A stretch of DNA of 64,000 nucleotides from the NCBI RefSeq assembly GCF_044464525.1, contig NZ_JBIQLE010000004.1, positions 1 to 64,000 of the forward strand, in the 5' to 3' direction. Made by a program: the position numbers and the translations under genes. Shown here piece after piece: positions 46,040 to 53,390 of the stretch. The DNA is from Pusillimonas sp044464525 (lineage in GTDB: Bacteria; Pseudomonadota; Gammaproteobacteria; Burkholderiales; Burkholderiaceae_B). A model generated the notes under the pieces. The model was not told the origin of the DNA. It did not search any database and worked only from the letters and a program-made list of their open reading frames with translations. How positions within the stretch are numbered: the first letter of the stretch is position 1; each line of letters starts with the position of its first letter.

Positions 46040-46327
46040 TCAGCCTCCGTTGCGCTCCGGATCGGGGGCGGAATGCGACAGCCCTGCATCACGTTCGGGC
46101 ACGACCTTATCGGGCTGGACGTCATCGCCGGCAGGGTCCCGCCGGTTTTCAACCTCGGCCCGTTCGCCGGTGTTGCGACGATCGCTGTCAGTGTCGGGGA
46201 AATTGTCAGGCAACTCGCTTGCCGTATCCGACGAGTCACTCGGACCAATCCGAGGACTGGTCCGCGGATCTTCTTTCAGGCGTTGCAAACGCTCGGCATT
46301 CTTTGCGTCATCATCATGGGTAGCCAT
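46040..46327 (-). CDS. Small hydrophilic hypothetical protein, 95 aa
   Basis: The product is almost entirely charged and polar (KEDPRTSPRIGPSDSSDTAS; TDSDRRNTGERAEVENRRDP) with no hydrophobic core, so it is probably disordered in solution. I recognise no family. A good AAAGGAG site 7 bp before the ATG supports translation. It lies between an NtrC-type regulator and glgA on the same strand, with a weak sigma-54-like promoter upstream. Disordered, hydrophilic proteins often accompany desiccation or osmotic responses, which would suit the trehalose operon; that is only inference. Confidence 0.65.
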   Translation of the reverse strand: MATHDDDAKNAERLQRLKEDPRTSPRIGPSDSSDTASELPDNFPDTDSDRRNTGERAEVENRRDPAGDDVQPDKVVPERDAGLSHSAPDPERNGG

Positions 46328-46364
46328 GGCTTCGCTCCTTTATCAGCTTGATCAAGAAGCAGCC

Positions 46365-46380
46365 TGCAAGTATTGCTCCT
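46365..46380 (-). promoter_or_regulatory. Weaker sigma-54-like promoter before the 95-aa gene
   Basis: The minus strand reads AGGAGCAATACTTGCA. The GG-N10-GC spacing and the TTGCA half are exact, but the -24 half matches poorly beyond GG. Its predicted start is about 27 bp before the ATG. A CCTGCC-N8-GGCAGG inverted repeat overlaps its upstream edge. Confidence 0.35.
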
Positions 46381-46424
46381 GCCGTGGTGCAGGCAGGGGC
46401 GTCATCGCACTAAGCAATTGAGAA

Positions 46425-47756
46425 TTACTCGGACGTTTCTGAAAATTCGCCGTACTCTTCAAGACGGTTGTACAGCGTCTTGATGCTGATGCCCAACGTT
46501 TCGGCCGCCAGTTTCTTGACTCCGCCGCATTGCTTCAGCGTGGCCAGAATTAACTGCCGATTGGCATCAGCCAGGGCAACACCCACAGGAACGAGTATTT
46601 CGGCGCCTTGTGTAGGAGCGTGCTCGTCCAGATCGAAGGTGTTGAAATCGCCCTTGATAACCTCGTCCGCCAAAATATAGCTGCGATAGACGAAGTTGCG
46701 CAGTTCGCGCACATTACCCGGCCAGGCATAACCCCGCATGGCCGACAGCGCCTCGGGAGAGAACCGCTTGGCGGTCTTTTCGTTGCGATTGAGCTCATCA
46801 AGAAAATGCTGGGCCAGCAACAAGACATCGTCTTCACGTTCGCGCAAAGAAGGCAAATGGAGCGGAAAAACGCTAAGGCGGTGATATAGATCTTCTCGCA
46901 GCACGCCTTCTTGCACCGCTTGCTCGGGGCTGCGGTTGGTGGCCGCCACCACCCTTACGTCAGCCTCGATCTCTTCATGCGTACCCACACGCATGAAGCG
47001 GCCGGATTCCAGCACGCGCAAAAGCCTAACTTGCAGTTCCATCGACATTTCGGTGATCTCGTCGAGGAAAAGGGTACCGCCCGACGCGCGCTCGAAATAC
47101 CCTTTGTGCTGGCGGTCGGCCCCCGTGAAACTGCCTTTTTCGTGCCCGAAAAGTTCGCTTTCTATTAGATTGGGAGAAATTGCTCCGCAGTTGACGGGCA
47201 TGAAAGGCTTGGCGTGGCGAGCACTGGCCAAGTGAATGGCCTCGGCCGCCAACTCTTTTCCTGTGCCGCTTTCCCCGATCAGCAAGACTGTCGCAATGGT
47301 GGGCGCCACCTTCTCGATATGTGCACATAGATTGCGAATGGCCGACGACTTGCCGATGATTTTTTCGAAGTGGTGTTCGGAAGCCGCCTTGGGCTCGACA
47401 CGCAGCAAGCCTTTAATGTCACTCAGAACACTTTTCAGCCGCCGCAGACTAAGCGGTTTTTGCAGGTAATCCGTGGCGCCGCATCGCAGCGCCTCGATGG
47501 CGCTCTCTACTGTGGAGTGACCAGTGATGAAAACTACTTTTGTATCGGGTAGCTGCAGATCAAGCCAAAGCTCCATGCCGTCGCCATCGGGAAGATGCAT
47601 GTCGAGCAAGACGACATCGGGGCGCCTTCGTTCCATTAAGATGCGCGCCTGCCTGATGTCGCCCGCTTGGTCGACATCGTAGCCCTCTTCCTCGGCGATC
47701 TCTGCGATCAGTTGCCGGGTTTCGCTTTCGTCTTCAATAACAAGTAGGTAAGGCAT
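46425..47756 (-). CDS. NtrC-family sigma-54-dependent response regulator (orphan)
   Basis: This 443-aa enhancer-binding protein activates sigma-54 polymerase after phosphorylation. It has a receiver domain (about residues 1-120: VIEDESETRQ, DVVLLDMHLPDGDG with the phospho-aspartate, LQKPLSLRRL), an AAA+ domain (GESGTGKELAAEAIH, GTLFLDEITEMSM, RVVAATNRS) and a Fis-type helix-turn-helix (GGVKKLAAETLGISIKTLYNRL) at the end. The loop that contacts sigma-54 reads GSFTGA rather than the usual GAFTGA. No histidine kinase is encoded nearby. Its neighbours include a sigma-54 gene and several -24/-12 promoters, so it is the natural candidate activator for them. Confidence 0.93.
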   Translation of the reverse strand: MPYLLVIEDESETRQLIAEIAEEEGYDVDQAGDIRQARILMERRRPDVVLLDMHLPDGDGMELWLDLQLPDTKVVFITGHSTVESAIEALRCGATDYLQKPLSLRRLKSVLSDIKGLLRVEPKAASEHHFEKIIGKSSAIRNLCAHIEKVAPTIATVLLIGESGTGKELAAEAIHLASARHAKPFMPVNCGAISPNLIESELFGHEKGSFTGADRQHKGYFERASGGTLFLDEITEMSMELQVRLLRVLESGRFMRVGTHEEIEADVRVVAATNRSPEQAVQEGVLREDLYHRLSVFPLHLPSLREREDDVLLLAQHFLDELNRNEKTAKRFSPEALSAMRGYAWPGNVRELRNFVYRSYILADEVIKGDFNTFDLDEHAPTQGAEILVPVGVALADANRQLILATLKQCGGVKKLAAETLGISIKTLYNRLEEYGEFSETSE

Positions 47757-48096
47757 GTGTGTTAGGAAAACAATCGGCGCCGCAGACGCCGTCGTCTACC
47801 ATTACCCCCGGCGGACCGGAAAGATTATTTTCGTAAGTTAGGGCTATATTACGCGTTCTAAAATAATACAGTAGTAATACCGTATGACAATTGAAACTCT
47901 ATGATAAGCAGCTTTTCTGCATTTTGCTCGTTGTTAGCAACCGGCTATTCAAATAGAGTTTAATCCGGCGGACACGCGCGTGCCCCGCCTAATAGGGCGG
48001 GGCACGCTTTTGACACAAAACCGTCAACCTATCCGCCAGGTGCCCGGCTCGATTTTTCGGCCTGGGCGCCTGTTCCGGGTAGCCCGGTCGGACTGC
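47757..48096. other. Intergenic region between the response regulator and the PRC-barrel gene
   Basis: This 340-bp gap is AT-rich at about 47830-47965 and should contain the regulator's promoter; I see no GG-N10-GC sigma-54 match for it, so a sigma-70 promoter is likely. The right part has a strong GC hairpin (47978-48007), listed separately. No coding frame or RNA gene is evident. Confidence 0.5.
47978..48011 (+). terminator. Strong GC hairpin with a T run on the plus strand
   Basis: GCGTGCCCCGCC (47978-47989) pairs perfectly with GGCGGGGCACGC (47996-48007), with a six-base loop, and TTTT follows on the plus strand. It has terminator form for rightward transcription, yet no rightward gene lies upstream in the gap. 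For the leftward PRC-barrel transcript it would be a hairpin without a U tract, perhaps a stabiliser or a weak terminator. Confidence 0.6.
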
Positions 48097-48495
48097 TTAC
48101 CAGTATGGAGACTGATCGTAGTATTCGTGGGTACGAGTAGCCCACGCGACGTCGGCCATGCGAGGCCAATTGTCTTTGTCGAAGCCTTCTGCTGCTTTCA
48201 TTCGCTCTTCGTCAATGTCCAGCACGAAGCACTTGCGCTGAGTGTCCAGTGTCAGGGCGCTCCAGGGAATGGCGAAAAGCTTGTCTCCCATACCCAGAAT
48301 TCCCCCGCGAGACATCACTGCGTACGCAATGCGGCCTCGCGGCACATCCAGCATGATGTCGCTGATGGAACCCAGTTTCTGATTTGCAAGGTTGTATACG
48401 TCGTTCCCGTCCAGCGTGGCGGCGGCCATGATTTCAGGCCCCGGGCCTTGCCCGTCGCCACGAGGGTCGTCAATGATATGTGTGTTCTGTTCCAT
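48097..48495 (-). CDS. PRC-barrel domain protein
   Basis: The 132-aa product has a PRC-barrel fold (about residues 22-100): DGNDVYNLANQKLGSISDIM followed by AYAVMSRGGILGMGDKLFAI. It continues with DKDNWPRMADVAWATRTHEYY, a tail typical of stand-alone bacterial PRC-barrel proteins. Such proteins are often made under stress, but their biochemical role is not established. It has a GGAG site before the ATG and starts 25 bp after the BON-domain gene, so the two form an operon driven by the sigma-54 promoter at 49317-49332. Confidence 0.88.
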   Translation of the reverse strand: MEQNTHIIDDPRGDGQGPGPEIMAAATLDGNDVYNLANQKLGSISDIMLDVPRGRIAYAVMSRGGILGMGDKLFAIPWSALTLDTQRKCFVLDIDEERMKAAEGFDKDNWPRMADVAWATRTHEYYDQSPYW

Positions 48496-48520
48496 GTTTT
48501 TCTCCTGAAAGTGATTTGAA

Positions 48521-49249
48521 TCACTCGTTTTTGCTCGGGTCGGCTGCGTCGCGCCTGGTCACCCGGATTCGGTTCTCGATATCCTCAACTCCGAGGCAAT
48601 CGTCCACACAGTCTTCGACCGCATGCTTCATCCAACGGCCGGCGACACTGCCCTCCAAGCTGACCGTGCCCTGTTCCACATTCACCGACACGTCGCTGAC
48701 GTCCAAGCCGCTATGGCTCAAGCGCTCACAGACATCTTCCAGTATGCGTTCGTCCGAGCGCTTATAGCCTTTGGGCACTATCCGCCGTTCCCGGTAGCCT
48801 TCGCTCGCGTCGGCATATAGCCACCGTCCCTGCATGCCGTCGCCTTGAGTGGGAACCGGATATTCATCGCTTGTAACTCGACGATGAAATTGCTGGCCTT
48901 GGAACCTGGGGTCTTCATTGGTGAATCCGCCGTAGCTGCTTTGGCCCGGGTCGGCGCTGCGGCTATGCAGCCTCTGGCCGGGCTCAAGCGCGTGCACCCC
49001 TGAGTGCGCATCATCCTCCCAGGAATCGAGCCGCCCGTAGGCTCTGCTCTCAGGGCCGGCCTGCTCGTCACGCCGATGACGAGGCTGACGCCAGTCCCGC
49101 TGCCATGCGTTCGTAGCCGCGTCACCGCGCTGGGGCGCGTAGCGGGACGCTTCGACCCGTCCCGTGTCGCGGCTGAAAAGGTCATACGGCCGATCCTCAT
49201 TTTCGCGCGAGGAGGTCCGTGCGATCCAACGTTGATCTTTGTTGCGCAT
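48521..49249 (-). CDS. BON-domain protein with arginine/aspartate-rich N-terminus
   Basis: The 242-aa product has a long polar, low-complexity N-terminal part rich in R, D, S and G (about residues 1-160), then a BON domain (about 163-235: SDERILEDVCERLSHSGLDV, TVSLEGSVAGRWMKHAVEDC, GVEDIENRIRV). BON domains are thought to bind phospholipid or envelope surfaces. No signal peptide is seen. I use the ATG at 49249, with GGGAGAGA 5 bp upstream; the frame extends to 49348, but that part lies within the predicted sigma-54 leader and promoter. Confidence 0.82.
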   Translation of the reverse strand: MRNKDQRWIARTSSRENEDRPYDLFSRDTGRVEASRYAPQRGDAATNAWQRDWRQPRHRRDEQAGPESRAYGRLDSWEDDAHSGVHALEPGQRLHSRSADPGQSSYGGFTNEDPRFQGQQFHRRVTSDEYPVPTQGDGMQGRWLYADASEGYRERRIVPKGYKRSDERILEDVCERLSHSGLDVSDVSVNVEQGTVSLEGSVAGRWMKHAVEDCVDDCLGVEDIENRIRVTRRDAADPSKNE

Positions 49250-49316
49250 TGAGGTCTCTCCCATCTTGCTGTTCATGACTGAGTTCATCAGAAACGATAG
49301 TTTCACCCTGGAGTAC

Positions 49317-49332
49317 AGCAAGCCCTGTGCCG
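49317..49332 (-). promoter_or_regulatory. Sigma-54 promoter of the BON-PRC operon
   Basis: The minus strand reads CGGCACAGGGCTTGCT. It keeps GGCAC, the N10 spacing between GG and GC, and TTGCT of the -24/-12 consensus. The predicted start is near 49306, giving a 57-bp leader before the BON ATG. Its sequence is nearly the same as the promoter at 51153-51168. Confidence 0.7.
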
Positions 49333-49521
49333 TGAGTGCGGTCGGCACGCCGGATGGGGGACAAAAAACCCTAACCTCAACGCACTTCTTACAAAGCAGG
49401 CAATTTTTTCTCCGACAACCGTAACCGCAACTTACGTGTGCACCATGCTCCTTGAGACAGAACCTGCAATTTTCCCAAGTCCCTCATGAGCTTGGCCGTA
49501 TTTACTTCTGCTTGCACAAAC

Positions 49522-49537
49522 TGGCATGCATATTGCA
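49522..49537 (+). promoter_or_regulatory. Sigma-54 promoter in front of rpoN
   Basis: The plus strand reads TGGCATGCATATTGCA: TGGCATG, four bases, TTGCA, with exact GG-N10-GC spacing. The transcript would begin near 49548, 45 bp before the rpoN GTG. A sigma-54 gene with a sigma-54 promoter would be under positive autoregulation. Confidence 0.7.
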
Positions 49538-49592
49538 TACCTTGGGGTAGTACCTCAATGTTTTGCATTCCTCATCGCGAAGGAGACGTAAA

Positions 49593-51104
49593 GTGGTCCA
49601 CATCGAATTACGCGCCAAGCAGCAAACCAGCCTGACCCCACGGCTTCAGCAGTCGCTCAAGTTACTGCAAATGTCTACCCTTGACTTCAATCAGGAGGTC
49701 TCTCAGGCCATCGCCACCAACCCATTTCTGGAAGAAACGGAAACTGACCCCGCAGACACAGACGATGGCGGCGACGATTTTCTGCAGGGAGCATCTCCCA
49801 GCGACACTGATTCATCGTCCTCGGACGAGCGGTTAGCGACTGCCCAGGCAGAGCCCTCGGACCACGTCGAAGCAACGGACAGCGAGCCGGCGGTATCCGT
49901 AGAAACGGTCGAGGTCTCGGCGGAGCAAGCCGAGCTTTCCAGTACTTATTCCGGAGACTATCCAACCTCTCGCCAGGGAGACGGAAATGACAACGACGTC
50001 GGGCAATGGGCCCGTGCGTCGCTAGGTTTGCATGACGCATTACGGGACAATCTTCGCGGCCAGCCGTTAAGCGAACGCGACAGACTTTTGTCTGAGTTCA
50101 TTATCGAGGCCCTGGATGACGACGGCTACCTTCGCGTCCCTTTTTCGGAACTCGCGTCCGACGATCTGCTCTCGCCGCCGCCCTCAGACTGCGAATGGAG
50201 CACCGCGCTGAAGCTCATTCAACAGCTTGCGTCGCCCGGCATTGCAGCACGGAACCTGGCCGAATGCCTCACACTTCAGTTGGAAGCACTGCCCGAAGCA
50301 ACTCCCGGCCGGTATCTGGCCATCCAGATTGCCGGCTCCACACTGGAAAAAGTTGGCCGCTGCGACTACAACGGCTTGATGCGGACGTTCAATTGCGACG
50401 AAGAGAACGCCCGTCAGGCCTGCCTCCTGATACGTAGCCTGGACCCCCGACCCGGAACCCGCTATGCATCCATCGACCCGTCCTGCTACATCATCCCGGA
50501 CGTAGTAGTGCGAAAGATCGGTAAACAGTGGGTCCCTCTTCCCAATCAAGAGGCGGTGCCACGGGCCCAACTTCATGCTACTTATGCGCGCCTGTTTAAA
50601 GAAAGTCGCTACGAAGAGCGCAATCTGATGGCAAAAGCCCTGCAAGAAGCCCGATGGCTGATACGCAGCCTCGAACAGCGCAACACGACGATATTGCGGG
50701 TGGCGCAAGCCATCGTGGCGCGGCAACAGACATTCTTTGACTACGGTGATGTGGCATTGCGCCCACTGATGCTCAGCGAAATTGCCGAGGAACTGGAGAT
50801 GCACGAATCGACCGTTTCACGCGCCACCAGTAATAAGTATCTGGCGTCGCCACGCGGCATTTTCGAGTTCAAGCATTTCTTCTCACGCGAGCTGGCCACG
50901 CGCTCGGGCGGCACTTGCTCGGCAGGATCCGTGCGCGCGCTTATACAGGAGATGATCGATGCGGAGGACCCCAAAGACCCCTTGTCCGACGTAATGCTGG
51001 CGCGCAAACTGGCGGGCCAGGGAGTAATCGTGGCGCGCCGAACTGTCTCGAAGTACCGCGCCCAGATCAAGTATCCGTCAGCCGAGCTTCGCCGAGCGCC
51101 ATAG
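49593..51104 (+). CDS. rpoN: RNA polymerase sigma-54 factor RpoN
   Basis: Sigma-54 directs RNA polymerase to -24/-12 promoters and needs an AAA+ activator to melt DNA. The 503-aa protein has region I (LRAKQQTSLTPRLQQSLKLL), an acidic low-complexity region II (about residues 45-130), the core-binding domain, and the C-terminal DNA-binding part with EIAEELEMHESTVSRATSNK (HTH) and the RpoN box ARRTVSKYR near the end. The GTG start at 49593 has AAGGAG 7 bp upstream. It lacks the usual chromosomal rpoN neighbours (lptB, hpf, ptsN), so it may be a second copy. Confidence 0.94.
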   Translation: MVHIELRAKQQTSLTPRLQQSLKLLQMSTLDFNQEVSQAIATNPFLEETETDPADTDDGGDDFLQGASPSDTDSSSSDERLATAQAEPSDHVEATDSEPAVSVETVEVSAEQAELSSTYSGDYPTSRQGDGNDNDVGQWARASLGLHDALRDNLRGQPLSERDRLLSEFIIEALDDDGYLRVPFSELASDDLLSPPPSDCEWSTALKLIQQLASPGIAARNLAECLTLQLEALPEATPGRYLAIQIAGSTLEKVGRCDYNGLMRTFNCDEENARQACLLIRSLDPRPGTRYASIDPSCYIIPDVVVRKIGKQWVPLPNQEAVPRAQLHATYARLFKESRYEERNLMAKALQEARWLIRSLEQRNTTILRVAQAIVARQQTFFDYGDVALRPLMLSEIAEELEMHESTVSRATSNKYLASPRGIFEFKHFFSRELATRSGGTCSAGSVRALIQEMIDAEDPKDPLSDVMLARKLAGQGVIVARRTVSKYRAQIKYPSAELRRAP

Positions 51105-51152
51105 CGCACATAGCGCACAGGCCAACGGCTGGCCGGTGGCCCCAAAGGCTGC

Positions 51153-51168
51153 CGGCACAGCGCTTGCT
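51153..51168 (+). promoter_or_regulatory. Sigma-54 promoter of the secreted four-cysteine protein gene
   Basis: The plus strand reads CGGCACAGCGCTTGCT, with GGCAC, exact GG-N10-GC spacing and TTGCT. The predicted start is near 51179, leaving a 66-bp leader before the ATG at 51245. It begins about 50 bp after the rpoN stop. Confidence 0.7.
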
Positions 51169-51244
51169 AAAAGACGATTACGACGGGCCAAGAGGCAGGG
51201 CCTTTGAACCTGAACGTAATTCGAATTTCACCAAGGAGTTGTCC

Positions 51245-51679
51245 ATGACGAAACTACAATCCGCTCTGTGCACATTGGCTCTGGGGTTCAGTCTGACTGC
51301 ATTCAACGCTGCGGCTCAGTCCACCGCCGATACCCAAGCCGACGCAGGCGCAGGCACAACTCAACAATCGAACTCACAAGCCCGCGACAATGCCGCCATG
51401 ACCGACGAACAGCGCGATCAACGCCACGAAGTCGAGATGAAGCGCTGTGAAAGCATGCAGGGCGACGAAAAAGACATCTGCGAAAAGCAGGCTGATGCCA
51501 ATCGCGACAAGGCCGAGGCCGAAAGCGAACGTAGCGAAAAAACCGCGGACGCAACCCACGACGCCAACAAAGAAAAGAAAGACGCCCAGTACAAAGTTGA
51601 AAAGGAAAAGTGCAAAGCGATGTCGGGCGATGCTCAAGACCGCTGCATGGACGAAATCAAAACCCGCTTCGATAAATAA
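51245..51679 (+). CDS. Secreted charged protein with a duplicated C-x-x-M-x-G-D-x-x-D-x-C motif
   Basis: The 144-aa product has a signal peptide (LCTLALGFSLTAFNAAAQS, cleaved near residue 25), then a highly charged, helical region of lysine, glutamate, aspartate and alanine. Two copies of a cysteine motif are visible, CESMQGDEKDIC and CKAMSGDAQDRC, about 50 residues apart, flanked by likely coiled-coil helices. The spacing suggests one disulfide within each copy in the periplasm. No assigned function is known to me. The start has AAGGAG 6 bp upstream, behind its own sigma-54 promoter. Confidence 0.8.
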   Translation: MTKLQSALCTLALGFSLTAFNAAAQSTADTQADAGAGTTQQSNSQARDNAAMTDEQRDQRHEVEMKRCESMQGDEKDICEKQADANRDKAEAESERSEKTADATHDANKEKKDAQYKVEKEKCKAMSGDAQDRCMDEIKTRFDK

Positions 51680-51696
51680 CCCTGCATCGAAACACC

Positions 51697-51737
51697 CGCG
51701 ATCCGACGCTTGTGGTTTTGATGGGCATCGGATCGCG
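51697..51737. repeat. Inverted repeat between convergent genes
   Basis: CGCGATCCGA (51697-51706) and TCGGATCGCG (51728-51737) form a perfect 10-bp stem with a 21-base loop. It lies between the convergent four-cysteine protein and phospholipase-D genes. No U tract follows, so termination is only a possibility. Confidence 0.5.
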
Positions 51738-51773
51738 CCCGCGCAGTAAAAGTTCGCGCGTTGGGGCACCAGA

Positions 51774-53312
51774 CTATAAGAGCCACTCGATGGGCAGGTG
51801 GGAAAGTATCCATACCCCCATCAAACGCCAGACACTCGCCCCAGGCTCCGATTCGTGCACGACCCGACGGCCGTCGCGCATCTCTTCCCAACGAAGCTCA
51901 CCCGACTCGTTCAGGAAAACCCGGTAGGCGATGCCCGATGCTTGCTTTTGTATTGCGGCGGGCAAGCTCTGAGCCAGTTTGGGACTTTCGATGACGAAGC
52001 CAATCTCTGTATTGAGACGCGCCGAGCGGGGATCGAAGTTGAACGATCCGATGAATATCTTCTCTCCGTCCACCGACAGGGTTTTTGCGTGAAGACTGGA
52101 GGCAGAGCTGCCGGTCAGGCCTCGATCTCGAAAGGAGGCGATTGAGGTGACCTTCTTGAATTCATAAAGGTCAATTCCGGCCGCCAGCAAAGGAGCCCGG
52201 CGCTTGGCGTAGCCGGCGTGTACCGCCGCCACATCAGTGGCTTCGAGTGAGTTGGTCAGTATGGTGACGTCCACACCATTCATGGCCAGCCCCGACAGAT
52301 AGTCAACCCCCGCCTTCGTGGGCACGAAATAGGACGACACCATGAACAAGTCTCGCTCAGGCACGCCAAATATCTTCCCCAGCCTTTGAGGCAGCATCTC
52401 GTGCTCTTGGGCCTGGCCCAAACCCTTGGACGGGTCGTCGCTGACCATGCGTGTGACCGCCCATTCGAGCTCGATACTGCCATCCAAAAGCTGCCGCACC
52501 AAAGGCAGCTCATTCATCGCTTTGACGTAGCCGGCGGCACGTGGATTTTGTTTGATCTCTGCCGCCCTGGACTTCAGATGTTCCAGCCCGTTGTCGGCTG
52601 CAGGCGAAATAATAAGGTCGGCCGGATAAGCCGACGCGCTTTTCCAATAGCGATCAAAGTCGTGGGAAACATCATTGACCACCGGCCCTACGGCAAGGAC
52701 GTCAAGATCAATGAAAAGAAATTCTTCCGAAGCGCCGAAATATTCATCGCCGACGTTGCGCCCTCCGATGATCGTAGCCTGGTTATCGACCGTATACGAT
52801 TTATTGTGCATGCGGCGGTTCAAGCGCCCAAAATCGGTCAGGTAGCCCAGCCAGCGCCAATTGCGGTACACAAAGGGGTTGAAGAGCCTAACTTCGATAT
52901 TGGCATGACTATCAAGCGCTGCAAGCACTTCGTCCATGCCGACAGTGTTGTTATCATCAAGCAGCAGCCGTACTCTTACACCCCGATCGGCGGCCTCCAG
53001 CAGGGCCTCAAACAACAAGACGCCCGCCATGTCGTCGTGCCAGATGTAGTTCTGGATATCTATCGAACTTTCAGCTGCCTGCGCCATCAATGCTCGCGCG
53101 GCGAATGCATCGCCGCCTCGGGCCAGCGGCGACACACCTGATTTACCCGGATGAGCCGCCGCCAACGGCAAAATGGCGCGGCCCATTTCCGTGTGAGCGG
53201 TGTCGGTAAAAACGCTGGATTGCGTGCGGGCGTCCAGTGACGGCAGCTGCGCACAGGCTGCAAGCAGCATTAACATGAGGGCGGCACACGCCAAGCTCAA
53301 CATCCGATTCAT
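51774..53312 (-). CDS. Phospholipase D/cardiolipin synthase-family lipoprotein
   Basis: The 512-aa product has two HKD catalytic motifs, MHNKSYTVDNQATIIGGRN and LHAKTLSVDGEKIFIGSFN, typical of PLD-superfamily phosphatidyl transferases. The N-terminus is a lipoprotein signal with lipobox LLAAC near residue 20, so it is anchored to a membrane and faces the periplasm, unlike ordinary inner-membrane cardiolipin synthase. It may be a periplasmic cardiolipin synthase relative or a phospholipase. The ATG at 53312 follows GGAG; a GTG at 53327 is less likely. Confidence 0.87.
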   Translation of the reverse strand: MNRMLSLACAALMLMLLAACAQLPSLDARTQSSVFTDTAHTEMGRAILPLAAAHPGKSGVSPLARGGDAFAARALMAQAAESSIDIQNYIWHDDMAGVLLFEALLEAADRGVRVRLLLDDNNTVGMDEVLAALDSHANIEVRLFNPFVYRNWRWLGYLTDFGRLNRRMHNKSYTVDNQATIIGGRNVGDEYFGASEEFLFIDLDVLAVGPVVNDVSHDFDRYWKSASAYPADLIISPAADNGLEHLKSRAAEIKQNPRAAGYVKAMNELPLVRQLLDGSIELEWAVTRMVSDDPSKGLGQAQEHEMLPQRLGKIFGVPERDLFMVSSYFVPTKAGVDYLSGLAMNGVDVTILTNSLEATDVAAVHAGYAKRRAPLLAAGIDLYEFKKVTSIASFRDRGLTGSSASSLHAKTLSVDGEKIFIGSFNFDPRSARLNTEIGFVIESPKLAQSLPAAIQKQASGIAYRVFLNESGELRWEEMRDGRRVVHESEPGASVWRLMGVWILSHLPIEWLL

Positions 53313-53390
53313 GCCCGCGCTCCACACCGTTTACTGGGAGTTGTTCGAACCAGCGATCTTACATGAACCACTCAGACGACAGACCTTGGC

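Larger units (their letters stand above)
49250..49592. other. Divergent control region between the BON gene and rpoN
   Basis: This 343-bp region carries two outward-facing sigma-54 promoters, one at 49317-49332 for the leftward BON/PRC operon and one at 49522-49537 for the rightward rpoN gene. The roughly 190 bp between them is long enough for shared enhancer sites; GCAATTTT occurs twice there (near 49400 and 49465). A weaker minus-strand GG-N10-GC candidate lies at 49400-49413. No gene is visible. Confidence 0.6.

Noticed and set aside
49400..49413. Another minus-strand sigma-54 promoter before the BON gene
   Set aside because: GG-N10-GC spacing and TTGC are present, but the rest of the -24 half does not match, and a much better site lies at 49317-49332.
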